DNA of 35,069 nucleotides from Actinomycetes bacterium (GTDB lineage: Bacteria > Actinomycetota > Acidimicrobiia > Acidimicrobiales > JAAEMS01). The DNA lies in contig JAAEMS010000105.1 of the NCBI GenBank assembly GCA_024225275.1, positions 1-35,069 of the forward strand, read 5' to 3'. Both the position numbers and the translations under genes were made by a program. Shown one piece after another: positions 17,644-25,891 of the stretch. Below the pieces are notes generated by a model. It did no database searches, had not been told where the DNA came from, and worked only from the letters and a program-made list of their open reading frames with translations. Position 1 is the stretch's first letter, and every line of letters starts with the position of its first letter.

Positions 17644-18288
17644 TCAGCTGTAGAAGGGGCTGTCGCCGGCCGTGTGATCAGTGGCGTCGACAACCTCGGT
17701 GACCTCGGGGATCGCGGCCATGATCGTGGCTTGAATACCCTCGGTGAGGGTCATACGGCTCATCGAGCAGCCCTGACAACCGCCGCCCATGGTGATGAAC
17801 ACCTTGTTGTCGTCGTCGACCCCCACCAGGGTGGCAAACCCGCCGTGGGCGGCCAACGACGGGTTGATATGGCTTTCGAGCAAGGTGTGGATCTTCTCGG
17901 GGATATCGCCCTCGAGCTCGACGTCGATGCCGGCCAGGGGATCGGGGCGGTTCGGGTTACGCAGCACGAGGCCACCGGCATTGGCACCCGAGGACGGCAG
18001 ATCAAGGGTGGCACCAGTTATGTTCTCGACCGAGTTGGCCGGGATGATCACCGGCAGGCCGTCCTGCTCGACCACGATGTCATCGGACTCGGACTCGGCC
18101 ACCTCGTGGAAGGACAGGTCGTACTGGTAGTCCACACCGGCTGCACCGATGATTTCGATACGAAGGCCCAGGGTTTCGGGATCGTCCTCGCCGCCACGAA
18201 TCTCGAGGATCTTGGTGTGGGCCTCGGGGGTGACCTCGATGACTGGACTGGCTGAGAGCTCGGTGGCCTCAGTGGTATCGATCGCCAT
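17644..18288 (-). CDS. nfuA: NfuA-type Fe-S cluster carrier
   Basis: A 214-residue protein with an N-terminal degenerate A-type (IscA-like) domain (about 15-110, lacking its cysteines) and a C-terminal NifU domain holding the cluster-binding CxxC in GGGCQGCSMS (about residues 175-184). This is the E. coli NfuA architecture, which carries and delivers 4Fe-4S clusters. ATG 18288 is preceded by TAGTCT and 7 nt with no Shine-Dalgarno, so the mRNA may be leaderless. No suf or isc gene is in the window; the hotdog gene downstream is probably co-transcribed. Confidence 0.85.
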   Translation of the reverse strand: MAIDTTEATELSASPVIEVTPEAHTKILEIRGGEDDPETLGLRIEIIGAAGVDYQYDLSFHEVAESESDDIVVEQDGLPVIIPANSVENITGATLDLPSSGANAGGLVLRNPNRPDPLAGIDVELEGDIPEKIHTLLESHINPSLAAHGGFATLVGVDDDNKVFITMGGGCQGCSMSRMTLTEGIQATIMAAIPEVTEVVDATDHTAGDSPFYS

Positions 18289-18301
18289 GTATCGAAGACT
18301 A
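18289..18301 (-). promoter_or_regulatory. -10-like hexamer, possible leaderless nfuA promoter
   Basis: On the minus strand TAGTCT (18301 to 18296) is followed by exactly 7 nt and the ATG at 18288, the same spacing as before soxB. No ribosome binding site is present. Confidence 0.4.
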
Positions 18302-18382
18302 TCGAAGCCCACTGGGTTTTCTCGACTCGCGCCGTGTTTATTCCCGCCTCCCAGCGCGGGACCTTCAGAGGGCAACTACGCG

Positions 18383-18402
18383 GTGGTGGCTCCCTCCACC
18401 AC
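18383..18402. other. GTGGTGG/CCACCAC hairpin, possible transcript end
   Basis: A perfect 7-bp inverted repeat with a 6-nt loop lies about 80 nt downstream of the SCO6745-like gene and about 95 nt upstream of the nfuA start. It has no adjacent T tract, so it is a weak terminator candidate only. Confidence 0.3.
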
Positions 18403-18482
18403 TCTCGCCCCCGTCTCCGCCCTCTGGGGCAGCTTCACCCACCTATCCGGGGCGGGTTCAACCTGCCCAGTGTGGTGCTGCC

Positions 18483-19229
18483 CTATTCAGCGGCCGCGAC
18501 TGCCTCGGTCACCAGGTCGATGAGCTCTGCTTGCTCTGATTCCTCGAGGGCCCCGTAGGCGGGGACCAGGAGGGCGGAGGTCAGGGCCTCGGCCTCGGCG
18601 CGCTTGTCGGGCTGGGGGGCGGGGTGGGGGGTCGGCCAACCGAAGGTCTCGGCCCATCTCTCACCACCCCGGGGTGGCTCCGACGCCATGATCGCCCCGT
18701 GGGGACCGATCCCAATCGCCTGCACGGCAATGAGGTGGGCGCCGGCCCGCAGCTCCCGCAGAACGTTCAGCGTCAGGGTCGCATTGCCTCCGGGGTCGCC
18801 CGGCGCCTCGACGGCTGACCGCCAACCGGCGAACAGGGCGCCCAACGACGGTGACGCGGCGCTGGTGACCTTGCGGCCCAAGTGGTCGAGACGGGTCAGG
18901 CGGGTCGAGTCGATGCCGGCCAGCACTTCCCTCCCCCATTCGGTGGCGCAGGCGGCGTAGGCCCTGGTGACGTCCGGTTTGGACAGATCGTCAGGGCACT
19001 CATCCCAGGCGGCGGCCACCCGGTCGCGGTGCATGAACCCGATGGCCGCCGCGGCCACGTCGGCGGGTGCGTCACCCAGGAAGCCGGCCCGGCCGACGAT
19101 CCAGAACCCGAACGGGGGCTCGAGGCCCAGCCCCTGACCCCGGGCTGCGGTATCGGGGTGGGCCATCCACCCCCGCCCGAACACGAGGACAGGCTGGGCA
19201 GTCTGGGCGACGATGTCGGCAGGGTTCAT
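18483..19229 (-). CDS. SCO6745-like (SalK-related) protein
   Basis: A 248-residue alpha-helical protein resembling the actinobacterial SCO6745 family. Features include the N-terminal region with FGFWIVGRAGFLGDAPADVAAA, then WGREVL, SLGALFAGWRSAVEAPGD, and a C-terminal LNVLRELRAGAHLIAVQAIG, followed by WAETFGWPTP and a helical tail. The family is widespread in actinobacteria and has no firmly established biochemical function. The ATG lies just after a 27-bp tandem repeat, each copy of which carries GAGAGGG, so the ribosome binding site is duplicated. Its stop is 195 nt before the nfuA gene on the same strand. Confidence 0.6.
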   Translation of the reverse strand: MNPADIVAQTAQPVLVFGRGWMAHPDTAARGQGLGLEPPFGFWIVGRAGFLGDAPADVAAAAIGFMHRDRVAAAWDECPDDLSKPDVTRAYAACATEWGREVLAGIDSTRLTRLDHLGRKVTSAASPSLGALFAGWRSAVEAPGDPGGNATLTLNVLRELRAGAHLIAVQAIGIGPHGAIMASEPPRGGERWAETFGWPTPHPAPQPDKRAEAEALTSALLVPAYGALEESEQAELIDLVTEAVAAAE

Positions 19230-19231
19230 TG

Positions 19232-19285
19232 TTGTGCCCTCTCGGCCGGGCGGGCCCGTTGTGCCCTCTCGGCCGGGCGGGCCCG
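19232..19285. repeat. 27-bp perfect tandem duplication
   Basis: Two identical adjacent 27-bp units (19232-19258 and 19259-19285) lie directly upstream of the minus-strand SCO6745-like start codon. Each unit contains GGGCGGGCCCG and, read on the minus strand, the ribosome-binding-like GAGAGGG. It looks like a recent slippage duplication. Confidence 0.9.
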
Positions 19286-19333
19286 TTCGCGTTGCTCAGT
19301 CATGGACCGTAGATTACGCGCGAGACTCCGAGT

Positions 19334-20677
19334 ATGGCCGACGAACTCACCGGGCAGACCATCGAACTGCTTCAGACCATGATCCGAAACGCGTGTGTCA
19401 ATGACGGCACGCCCGAGTCGGGCGAGGAGGTGCGCAACTCTGACGTCCTCCAGCAGGTACTCGACGGTTGCGGCCTCGATATACAGGTCTACGACGCCGC
19501 GCCCGGCCGGCGGTCCATCGTGTCGCGCATCGAGGGGTCAGATCCCGACGCACCCAGTCTCTGTCTCATGGGTCACACCGACGTCGTCCCCGTGAACCCC
19601 GACGGTTGGAACCGCGACCCGTTCGGCGGTGAGCTCGTCGACGGCGAGGTGTGGGGCCGCGGTGCAGTCGACATGCTCAACATCACCTCGTCGATGGCCG
19701 TGGCGTTCCGCCATCTGGCTGACACCGGTTTCAAGCCCAAGGGTGACCTCATCTACTTCGGCGTGGCCGACGAGGAATCAGGTTCGGCGTACGGTGCCCA
19801 GTGGTTCGCCGACAACGAGCCCGATGCCATCCGTGCCGACTATGTGCTCACCGAGAACGGAGGGCTGCATTCCGGGCCCGCGGAGGCGCCGGTCATCGGC
19901 ATGAACATCGGCGAGAAGGGGGTGGCCTGGCGCAAGCTCCGAATCAAGGGAGTTCCCGGTCACGGGTCCCGGCCCTTCCGGTCGGACAACGCTCTCATCA
20001 AGGCGGCCGCAGTCGTCAACCGCATCGCCGACTACAGCCCGCCGCCCCGCTTCCACGAGCTCTGGCCGGGCCAAGTCGAGTCGCTCAATGTCGACGACGA
20101 GACCAAGGCGATCATGCTCGACCCCGAGAAGATCGACGACTACCTGAGGGCCTTCCCCGACCCCGCCGTGGCCGGCCACTTCTGGAGCTGCACCCACACG
20201 ACGCTCTCGCCGAACCTGCTCGAGTCGGAGGGGAAGATGAAGACCAATGTCATCCCCGACAACATCGAGATCAATGTCGATGTGCGCACCGTGCCGGGCG
20301 ACTCGACCGCCGAAGTTCAGGCCCATCTGAACGCGGCGCTGGGCGATCTGGCCGACCAGGTCGAGATCGAGATCATCATGGACGACCCGGCCAGCATCAG
20401 CCAGATCAACACCCCCCTGTGGGACTCGTTGCAGAGGGCGGTGACCAAGCCGTTCCCCGGCAGCCGCCTGTCGCCCCAGTTCATCGTCGGGTTCACCGAC
20501 GCCCGGGTGTACCGCGACATGGGCGCGGTGGCCTATGGAGCCGGACTGTTCAGCCCCGAGCTCAACGCCGGCGAGTTCGGCAGCCGCTTCCACGGCAACG
20601 ACGAGCGCATCGACGTCGAGTCCCTCCGCCTCTCCACCAACCTCTGGATCGATGTCGCCAAGGATCTGCTGAGCTAG
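19334..20677 (+). CDS. M20-family metallopeptidase (ArgE/DapE/aminoacylase type)
   Basis: A 447-residue di-zinc hydrolase of family M20. Metal and catalytic motifs are in order: LMGHTDVVPVNPDGW (His and catalytic Asp), WGRGAVDMLN (bridging Asp), GVADEESGSAYG (catalytic Glu and metal Glu), and a C-terminal GSRFHGNDERI with the last histidine ligand. The central dimerisation domain contains IGEKGVAWRKLRIKGVPGHG. Members remove acyl groups or cleave small peptides; the N-acyl-amino-acid or dipeptide substrate cannot be told. TAGATT at 19310-19315 is a plausible -10 hexamer with a short leader. The gene is divergent from the SCO6745-like gene. Confidence 0.88.
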   Translation: MADELTGQTIELLQTMIRNACVNDGTPESGEEVRNSDVLQQVLDGCGLDIQVYDAAPGRRSIVSRIEGSDPDAPSLCLMGHTDVVPVNPDGWNRDPFGGELVDGEVWGRGAVDMLNITSSMAVAFRHLADTGFKPKGDLIYFGVADEESGSAYGAQWFADNEPDAIRADYVLTENGGLHSGPAEAPVIGMNIGEKGVAWRKLRIKGVPGHGSRPFRSDNALIKAAAVVNRIADYSPPPRFHELWPGQVESLNVDDETKAIMLDPEKIDDYLRAFPDPAVAGHFWSCTHTTLSPNLLESEGKMKTNVIPDNIEINVDVRTVPGDSTAEVQAHLNAALGDLADQVEIEIIMDDPASISQINTPLWDSLQRAVTKPFPGSRLSPQFIVGFTDARVYRDMGAVAYGAGLFSPELNAGEFGSRFHGNDERIDVESLRLSTNLWIDVAKDLLS

Positions 20678-20700
20678 CCCCTCCCCTCACCGCCGGGATC

Positions 20701-20741
20701 TCGACGCGGTTTGCTGCGCGGAGCGCCGGCGATTGCATCGA
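20701..20741. repeat. 41-bp hairpin repeat, left copy
   Basis: This segment begins with TCGACGCGGTT, then has a 19-nt middle and a partly decayed right arm GATTGCATCGA. It is exactly as long as the copy at 21740-21780 and matches it at 30 of 41 positions in direct orientation, with an identical left arm. It lies 6 nt beyond the stop of the nuclease gene. Confidence 0.65.
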
Positions 20742-20747
20742 GAATCT

Positions 20748-21677
20748 CTAGAGCCGAAGGTGGCGAGCCGCGACCACATCAGCCACGAGTCTGCCCGGCT
20801 GGTGGGCGTACATATCCCACGTGACCGTGAGCAAGTGCCAGCCTGCATTGGTTATTCGGTTCCTCCGACCTGCGTCGGGGGTGAACCGCTCCCGGCGCAG
20901 ATGGAAGGTCACCGAATCGAGCTCCACCGCAATCCGCAGATCCGGATAGGCGAGGTCGACCTGGGCAACGAAACCTGAATCGGTCTCGATGCGGTGTTCG
21001 AACCGCGGATCGGGCAGACCGTGTCCGGTGAGCAGGCCGGCGACCGCTCGACTCCACGCGCTCAGCGGGACATCCTCCTCGGAGAGACGTCGGTCCAACT
21101 CCTCGCGCATCGGGCCCGCCCCGTTGCGACCCTGAATCGAGTGGCTGACCAAACAGGCAGTGAGCGCATCGAACGTGATGAGGTTCCGGCGCAGAGCATC
21201 GTCGATCATCTGCGTGAGCTTGTGGGGAGCGACTACAGCGGCGACATCGAGCAGGGTCCGGTCGACGCTGGTCACGGGGATGCCCTGTCGTCGAGTGAGC
21301 CGAACCAGATCGAACTGGGTCGACGCATGGATCTCGCTCCCGACCCGCTTGTTGTGGGCTGGATGGGGCAGGGTGATCTCGGGCCGACACGGGTAGCTGC
21401 CATCGAGCTCCCAGGCCCGTGCGGCCGAGCGATGGCTCGCCACACCACCGGTGTCGAGGACCAGGGCGAGTAGATCGGACTGCCATGTCGGGACGACTGC
21501 CGCTGACCGATAGACGCCGCGGCGCACCCGAACCCAGGCTCCGGAGGTCACCAGGCGCTGGACCTGATCTCGCGACAGACCGGCGCCGACGGCCTGCTCG
21601 AGGGTGGTCAACCCCCATTGCCGCCTCATGATCGCGTGGATGTGCTCGGGCACTGCGCACCGCTCCTCGGGTCTCAC
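20748..21677 (-). CDS. AbiEi-like N-terminal / DUF559 (Vsr-fold) nuclease protein
   Basis: A 309-residue protein. The N-terminal half resembles the AbiEi antitoxin-type winged helix and following domain: LTTLEQAVGAGLSRDQVQRL, then GAWVRVRRGVYR, ASHRSAARAWELDG and RQGIPVTSVDRTLLDVAAVV. The C-terminal part (about 215-309) resembles DUF559/very-short-patch-repair-type nucleases, with VDLAYPDLRIAVELDSVTFH (a D...ExD-like acidic core), a basic RRERFTPDAGRRN and GWHLLTVTWDMY. No AbiEii toxin is adjacent, so this is a solitary form. It is bracketed by two 41-bp palindromic repeats and inserted between unrelated genes, which suggests it moved as a unit. Function unknown; DNA cleavage is inferred. Confidence 0.75.
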   Translation of the reverse strand: MRPEERCAVPEHIHAIMRRQWGLTTLEQAVGAGLSRDQVQRLVTSGAWVRVRRGVYRSAAVVPTWQSDLLALVLDTGGVASHRSAARAWELDGSYPCRPEITLPHPAHNKRVGSEIHASTQFDLVRLTRRQGIPVTSVDRTLLDVAAVVAPHKLTQMIDDALRRNLITFDALTACLVSHSIQGRNGAGPMREELDRRLSEEDVPLSAWSRAVAGLLTGHGLPDPRFEHRIETDSGFVAQVDLAYPDLRIAVELDSVTFHLRRERFTPDAGRRNRITNAGWHLLTVTWDMYAHQPGRLVADVVAARHLRL

Positions 21678-21739
21678 AACGATGGGGCCGCAAGGCCCGA
21701 GGTGACGTCAACCTACCAGCCGGCCCAGACACCCGGTTT

Positions 21740-21780
21740 TCGACGCGGTTGGCTGCGCTGGCCGCAAGTAACCGCGTCGA
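21740..21780. repeat. 41-bp hairpin repeat, right copy
   Basis: TCGACGCGGTT at 21740-21750 and AACCGCGTCGA at 21770-21780 form a perfect 11-bp inverted repeat around a 19-nt loop. It lies 62 nt upstream of the nuclease start and 24 nt before dusB, so it may affect expression of either gene. It is the intact version of the copy at 20701. Confidence 0.75.
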
Positions 21781-21804
21781 GATTATCGAAGGCACACTGG
21801 ACAG

Positions 21805-22974
21805 GTGACTGTCACCACTGCGACCAGGGCACCGCTCGATGTCGAGCCCCTGTACATCGGGCCCCTCAAGGTCGATGTGCCGGTCGTGCTCGCTCCCATG
21901 GCGGGGGTGACCAACCCTCCGTTCCGGACCCTCTGCCGACGATTCGGCGCCGGTTTGTACGTCAGCGAGATGGTGTCAGCCCGGGCCCTGGTCGAGGGCA
22001 GCGAGAAGACCTGGCAGCTGGCCGAGTTCGGCGCCGATGAGCGGCCCCGGTCGATCCAGCTCTTCGTCACCGACCCGAACTCGGTGGGCGAGGCCGTGCG
22101 CATGCTGATCGACCGGCGCGACGTCGACCACATCGACATGAACTTCGGCTGCCCGGTCAGGAAGGTCACCCGCAACGGGGCCGGGTCGGCCCTGCCGTGG
22201 AAGCGCAAGCTGTTCCAGACCATCGTCCGATCGGCGGTCTCGGCAGCCGATGACATGACCGCGGGCCGGGTGCCCGTGACGATCAAGATGCGCATCGGCA
22301 TCGACGACCAACACCACACCCACCTCGAGGCTGGCCGTATCGCCCAGGCCGAAGGGGTGGCGGCCATCGCCCTCCACGCCCGCACGACCTCGCAGTGGTA
22401 TTCGGGTCGGGCCGACTGGGACGAGATCGCCCGCCTCAAGGAAGCCGTCACCGGTGTTCCCATCCTGGGCAACGGCGACATCTGGTGGGGCGAGGACGCG
22501 GTCCGCATGATGTGGGAGACCGGCTGCGACGGGGTGGTCGTGGGCCGCGGATGCCTGGGCAAGCCATGGCTGTTCCGCGAACTGGTCGACGCCTTCGAGG
22601 GCAGGCCCGCCCGAACCGCTCCTCCGTGGGGTGAGGTGGCCGAGGTGATGACCGAGCACGCCGACCTGCTCGTCGAGTGGGTGGGCGAGGAGAGGGCCAT
22701 GAAGCAGTTCCGCCGCCACACGTCCTGGTACTGCACCGGGTATCCGGTGGGGCGCGAGATCCGGCGGCTGCTGGCCACGGTCCCCACCCGGGCCGACCTC
22801 GCCGAGATAGTGGCCACACCCGATCCCACCGTCCTTCCGGCGGCTGGATCGGAATCGGCGATCCGCGGTCATAGCCAGGGCCCGCAGAAGGCGAAGCTGC
22901 CCGAAGGCTGGCTCGACCAGCGCGACGACCTCGTCCACGTCGAGGACGACGGGCGGGCTGTATCGGGCGGATGA
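21805..22974 (+). CDS. dusB: tRNA-dihydrouridine synthase
   Basis: A 389-residue FMN enzyme that reduces uridines in the tRNA D-loop with NADPH. The TIM barrel opens with VVLAPMAGVTNPPFRTLCR. The catalytic cysteine is in MNFGCPVRKVTRNGAGSAL, followed by VTIKMRIG, ALHARTTSQWYSGRADW, ILGNGDIWWGEDA and GVVVGRGCLGKPWLF, then the helical tRNA-binding C-terminal domain. This is the bacterial DusB pattern with an extra tail of about 45 residues rich in polar residues. The start codon is GTG. It is followed after 12 nt by the DUF2461 gene, probably one operon. Confidence 0.9.
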   Translation: MTVTTATRAPLDVEPLYIGPLKVDVPVVLAPMAGVTNPPFRTLCRRFGAGLYVSEMVSARALVEGSEKTWQLAEFGADERPRSIQLFVTDPNSVGEAVRMLIDRRDVDHIDMNFGCPVRKVTRNGAGSALPWKRKLFQTIVRSAVSAADDMTAGRVPVTIKMRIGIDDQHHTHLEAGRIAQAEGVAAIALHARTTSQWYSGRADWDEIARLKEAVTGVPILGNGDIWWGEDAVRMMWETGCDGVVVGRGCLGKPWLFRELVDAFEGRPARTAPPWGEVAEVMTEHADLLVEWVGEERAMKQFRRHTSWYCTGYPVGREIRRLLATVPTRADLAEIVATPDPTVLPAAGSESAIRGHSQGPQKAKLPEGWLDQRDDLVHVEDDGRAVSGG

Positions 22975-22986
22975 CAGGATGGGCCC

Positions 22987-23679
22987 ATGGCACCCCCACC
23001 TCCGGCCCGCTTCAGCCCTGATCTCTACGAGTTCCTGAAGGACCTGGCCGCCAACAATGAGCGCCCCTGGTTCCACGCCAACAGGTCGCGCTACGAGTTG
23101 TCGGTGAAGGAGCCAGCCCTCGACTTCATCGAGGGCTTCGGGCCCCGCCTCGAGAGGATCAGCCCTCACTTCGAGGCCAACGCCACGGCCAACGGTGGGT
23201 CTCTGTTCCGCATCAACCGCGATACCCGGTTCGGCAAGGACAAGACGCCGTACAAGACCAACACCGGCCTCCATTTCCGCCACGAGCGGGCCCGCGACGC
23301 CCACGCCCCCGGGTTCTACCTGCACCTCGAACCGCGGCGGAACTTCTTCGGTGCAGGCCTGTGGCGTCCGGAGACCAAGGTGGCATACGCCATCCGCGAG
23401 CGCATCGCCGACCAGCCCGACCGATGGACCTCGATCGTCTCGGCCCCCGGGTTCAGCCGCTTCACCCTCGAGGGCGACTCATTGGTGCGGCCGCCCAAGG
23501 GGTTCGACCCCGAGCATCCCCTCATCGACGATCTGAAGCGCAAGGACTTCATCGCCACCACCACCGTCACCCAGAAGGAGGTCGTGGCCGCCGGGTTCAT
23601 GGACACCTTCGAGGAGTTGTGCCGGACGGGCGCCGACTACGTGCACTTCCTGTGCGACGCGGTGGGAGTCGAGTTCTAG
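22987..23679 (+). CDS. DUF2461 (TIGR02453) family protein
   Basis: A 230-residue member of the DUF2461 family, whose function is unknown. Recognisable features are LYEFLKDLAANNERPWFHANR at the start, the central FRINRDTRFGKDKTPYKTN, then GFYLHLEPRRNFFGAGLWRP, and DDLKRKDFIATT toward the end. It appears cytoplasmic with no membrane segment. It is sandwiched between dusB and the ureohydrolase-like gene with a 12-nt gap before it and a TAGTG stop/start overlap after it, so the three genes are likely co-translated. Confidence 0.85.
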   Translation: MAPPPPARFSPDLYEFLKDLAANNERPWFHANRSRYELSVKEPALDFIEGFGPRLERISPHFEANATANGGSLFRINRDTRFGKDKTPYKTNTGLHFRHERARDAHAPGFYLHLEPRRNFFGAGLWRPETKVAYAIRERIADQPDRWTSIVSAPGFSRFTLEGDSLVRPPKGFDPEHPLIDDLKRKDFIATTTVTQKEVVAAGFMDTFEELCRTGADYVHFLCDAVGVEF

Positions 23680-24557
23680 TGCCGACGTTCCTCGGCGCTG
23701 CGGCCAGACCGGCCACCGATCTCGGCGGCGCGTCGGCGGCCGTTGTCGGCATCCCGTTCGACACCGGCACGCATCCCACGCGGGTGGGCAGCAGGCTCGG
23801 GCCCGCGGCCATCCGCGAGGCCTCGGGCCTGGTCATGCCCAATGATCCGCTGACCGGTCGAGGCATCGACCTGGCGAGCCTGGCCGACGTGGGCGATGCC
23901 GAGGTGAGCGCGGGCGACATCGGCTCGCTGGATCGGGCCGAGGAGATGGTGGGCGCGGTCCTCGATCAGGGAGCGCGCCCGGTGGTGCTCGGCGGAGACG
24001 GGCTGATCAGCCTGCCTGCGTTGCGGGCCACCGGTCGGCGCCACGCCGGGCTCGCAGTTGTCCATCTCGACGCCCACACCGACACCTACCCCATCGCCGG
24101 GTTCAACACTGCCACCACCTTCAGCCGGGCGGCCGACGACGGGGTGATCGACCCTGGGGCGTCGTGCCACGTTGGCGTGCGGGGCACAACCCTCCACCCA
24201 GAGGCATGGAGCCACCCTCGTGACCTGGGCTTCACCGTGATCCCCATGGCTGACTGTCGGGCCCGGGGACTCGATGCCGTGGCCGAGGAGATCAGGCAAC
24301 TGGTAGCCGGCCGGCCCGCGTGGCTGTCGGTCGACACCGACGTCTTCGATCCCTCGGTGGCGCCGGGTGTCTGTACCCCGGCGTGGGAGGGCTTCACCGC
24401 CGCCGAGGGCCTGGGTCTGGTCGATGCCCTGGCCGATATCGAGTGGATCGGGTTCGACAACCAGACCGTCAGCCCGCCCCACGACGTCGGGGACATGACG
24501 GCCCTCTTGGCCGCCACCGTGGCTGCGCGGTTCCTGCTGGGCACCGACCCGCGCTAG
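23679..24557 (+). CDS. Ureohydrolase-family protein (agmatinase-like), altered active site
   Basis: A 292-residue arginase/agmatinase-fold protein starting at a GTG that overlaps the DUF2461 stop. Manganese motifs DAHTD (Asp131, His133, Asp135) and SVDTDVFDP (Asp219, Asp221) are kept. The first metal ligand is missing: the usual GGDHS reads GGDGL, with Gly108 where histidine should be. The substrate-binding glutamate of the late GFDxxEVxPP motif is replaced by Thr263 (GFDNQTVSPPHD). It may bind metal poorly, use another substrate or be a non-classical member, so calling it agmatinase would be unsafe. No arginine or agmatine genes are nearby. Confidence 0.75.
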   Translation: MPTFLGAAARPATDLGGASAAVVGIPFDTGTHPTRVGSRLGPAAIREASGLVMPNDPLTGRGIDLASLADVGDAEVSAGDIGSLDRAEEMVGAVLDQGARPVVLGGDGLISLPALRATGRRHAGLAVVHLDAHTDTYPIAGFNTATTFSRAADDGVIDPGASCHVGVRGTTLHPEAWSHPRDLGFTVIPMADCRARGLDAVAEEIRQLVAGRPAWLSVDTDVFDPSVAPGVCTPAWEGFTAAEGLGLVDALADIEWIGFDNQTVSPPHDVGDMTALLAATVAARFLLGTDPR

Positions 24558-25891
24558 TTCTGGACGAACGGATTCCGGAAGCGCTCGTCGGTCAGGAAGG
24601 TGGGGTCGGTCAGGGTCTCGAGGTGGGCAATGAGGGCAGCGCGGTCCTCGTCGGATAGACCCAGGCGAACGGGCCGGCCGGTGTCGCCGAGCAGGAAGCC
24701 ACTCAGGTTCTGGTGGGGCTGGACCCCTTCGTCGTAGTGGTCGATCACTTCGTCGAGGGTTCGGAACCGGCCGTCGTGCATGTAGGGCGCGGTCACTTCG
24801 ACATTGCGCAGTGACGGCACTCGAAAGGCCCCGAGGTGATGGGCGTCGCCGGTGGTCTCGAACACTCCGAGGTCGTTGACCGACAGGGCGTCGAGGCCGT
24901 TGTTCAGAGGCCCGGTAGTTCCCAGGAGCTGGGCCTCCGACGTGTGGCACGCCGCGCACCCAGCCCCTCCGTCGGACTGACTCGTGATGAACAGTTCCTT
25001 GCCCCGGTTCTCCTCATCGGTGAAGTTCGGGAAGGGTTCGACGGCCGACTCGACCTGGGCCCGCCCCTCGTCGTAGCGACTGTTGACGCTCACCATGGCG
25101 CGCACGAACTGGGCCAGCGCCCGTCTGATCCGGTCAGCATTGACATGGTCGTCGCCGAACGCCGCTTCGAACAAGGGGCGGTAGTAGGACTTCGACTCGG
25201 CTCGCTGGACCACCTCATCGACCGACAGGCCCATCTCGATCGGATCGGCGAACGGCATCAACACCTGGTCCTCGAGGATGGCGGCCCGTTCATCCCAGAA
25301 GAACCGACCGTCCAGGTTGAAGGCCGCGTTCGCCAACGACATCGAGTTGCGGCGGGTGAACCCGTTCACGCCGAGACTGAACTGGGTGCTGTCAGTGAAG
25401 CTCGACGACTGGAGATGGCACGAACCACACGCCACCGAACGGCCACGGCTGAAGTTCACGTCGTAGAACAGAACCCGCCCGAGGGCAGCGCCGGCGTCGG
25501 TGACGCGGTTCTCGAGGTCGGTCGAATCGAACTGAACCACCGCCAGGCGGCCCATCTCTTCGGAAACGGCGGAGAAGAAGTGGTCGGGCAATTCGGTGTC
25601 GTACGAGAAGGGGACCTCGGGCAGGACGGGTACGCGCTGGTGGAACGGCACCCCCGCGGTGGTGGTCGGCCCGGTTGGTGTCGAGGTAGATGGGCTGGGG
25701 CCGGCGTTCGCCGCGTCGATCAGCGGCACAGAGACCGAGCTCGGCGATGTGTTGCCGTCGGATGAACCCGAAGCTGCGCACGCCTGGCCCAGCAGCATCA
25801 GTAGCGCGACAAGCAAGAACACCCCACCTGTCGAAACGGTGGAATCAATCGTCGTCGTGGTCTCGCCAGTCTTGGCCTCCGCCATGGACAT
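24554..25891 (-). CDS. Di-heme cytochrome c peroxidase (CcpA/MauG family)
   Basis: A 445-residue exported di-heme protein. A hydrophobic segment (GVFLLVALLMLLGQACAAS) is followed by a Ser/Thr/Pro-rich linker, then the peroxidase domain. Two heme-binding motifs are present: CGSCH (about 155-159) and CAACH (about 312-316). Also visible are NLDGRFFWDERAAILEDQV and YMHDGRFRTLDEVIDHYD, typical of bacterial cytochrome c peroxidases and MauG relatives. It probably reduces hydrogen peroxide outside the membrane. The cysteine after the hydrophobic stretch (GQAC) is a poor lipobox. The start is uncertain: ATG at 25903, 25891 and 25885 all lie within the upstream SDR gene, and 25891 has AGAAG ahead of it. 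Its stop overlaps the ureohydrolase gene end by 4 nt. Confidence 0.82.
   Translation of the reverse strand: MSMAEAKTGETTTTIDSTVSTGGVFLLVALLMLLGQACAASGSSDGNTSPSSVSVPLIDAANAGPSPSTSTPTGPTTTAGVPFHQRVPVLPEVPFSYDTELPDHFFSAVSEEMGRLAVVQFDSTDLENRVTDAGAALGRVLFYDVNFSRGRSVACGSCHLQSSSFTDSTQFSLGVNGFTRRNSMSLANAAFNLDGRFFWDERAAILEDQVLMPFADPIEMGLSVDEVVQRAESKSYYRPLFEAAFGDDHVNADRIRRALAQFVRAMVSVNSRYDEGRAQVESAVEPFPNFTDEENRGKELFITSQSDGGAGCAACHTSEAQLLGTTGPLNNGLDALSVNDLGVFETTGDAHHLGAFRVPSLRNVEVTAPYMHDGRFRTLDEVIDHYDEGVQPHQNLSGFLLGDTGRPVRLGLSDEDRAALIAHLETLTDPTFLTDERFRNPFVQN

Noticed and set aside
19533..19546. AGGGGTCAGATCCC as another REP-like copy
   Set aside because: It is imperfect and lies within the M20 peptidase coding sequence, where it is explained by codons.
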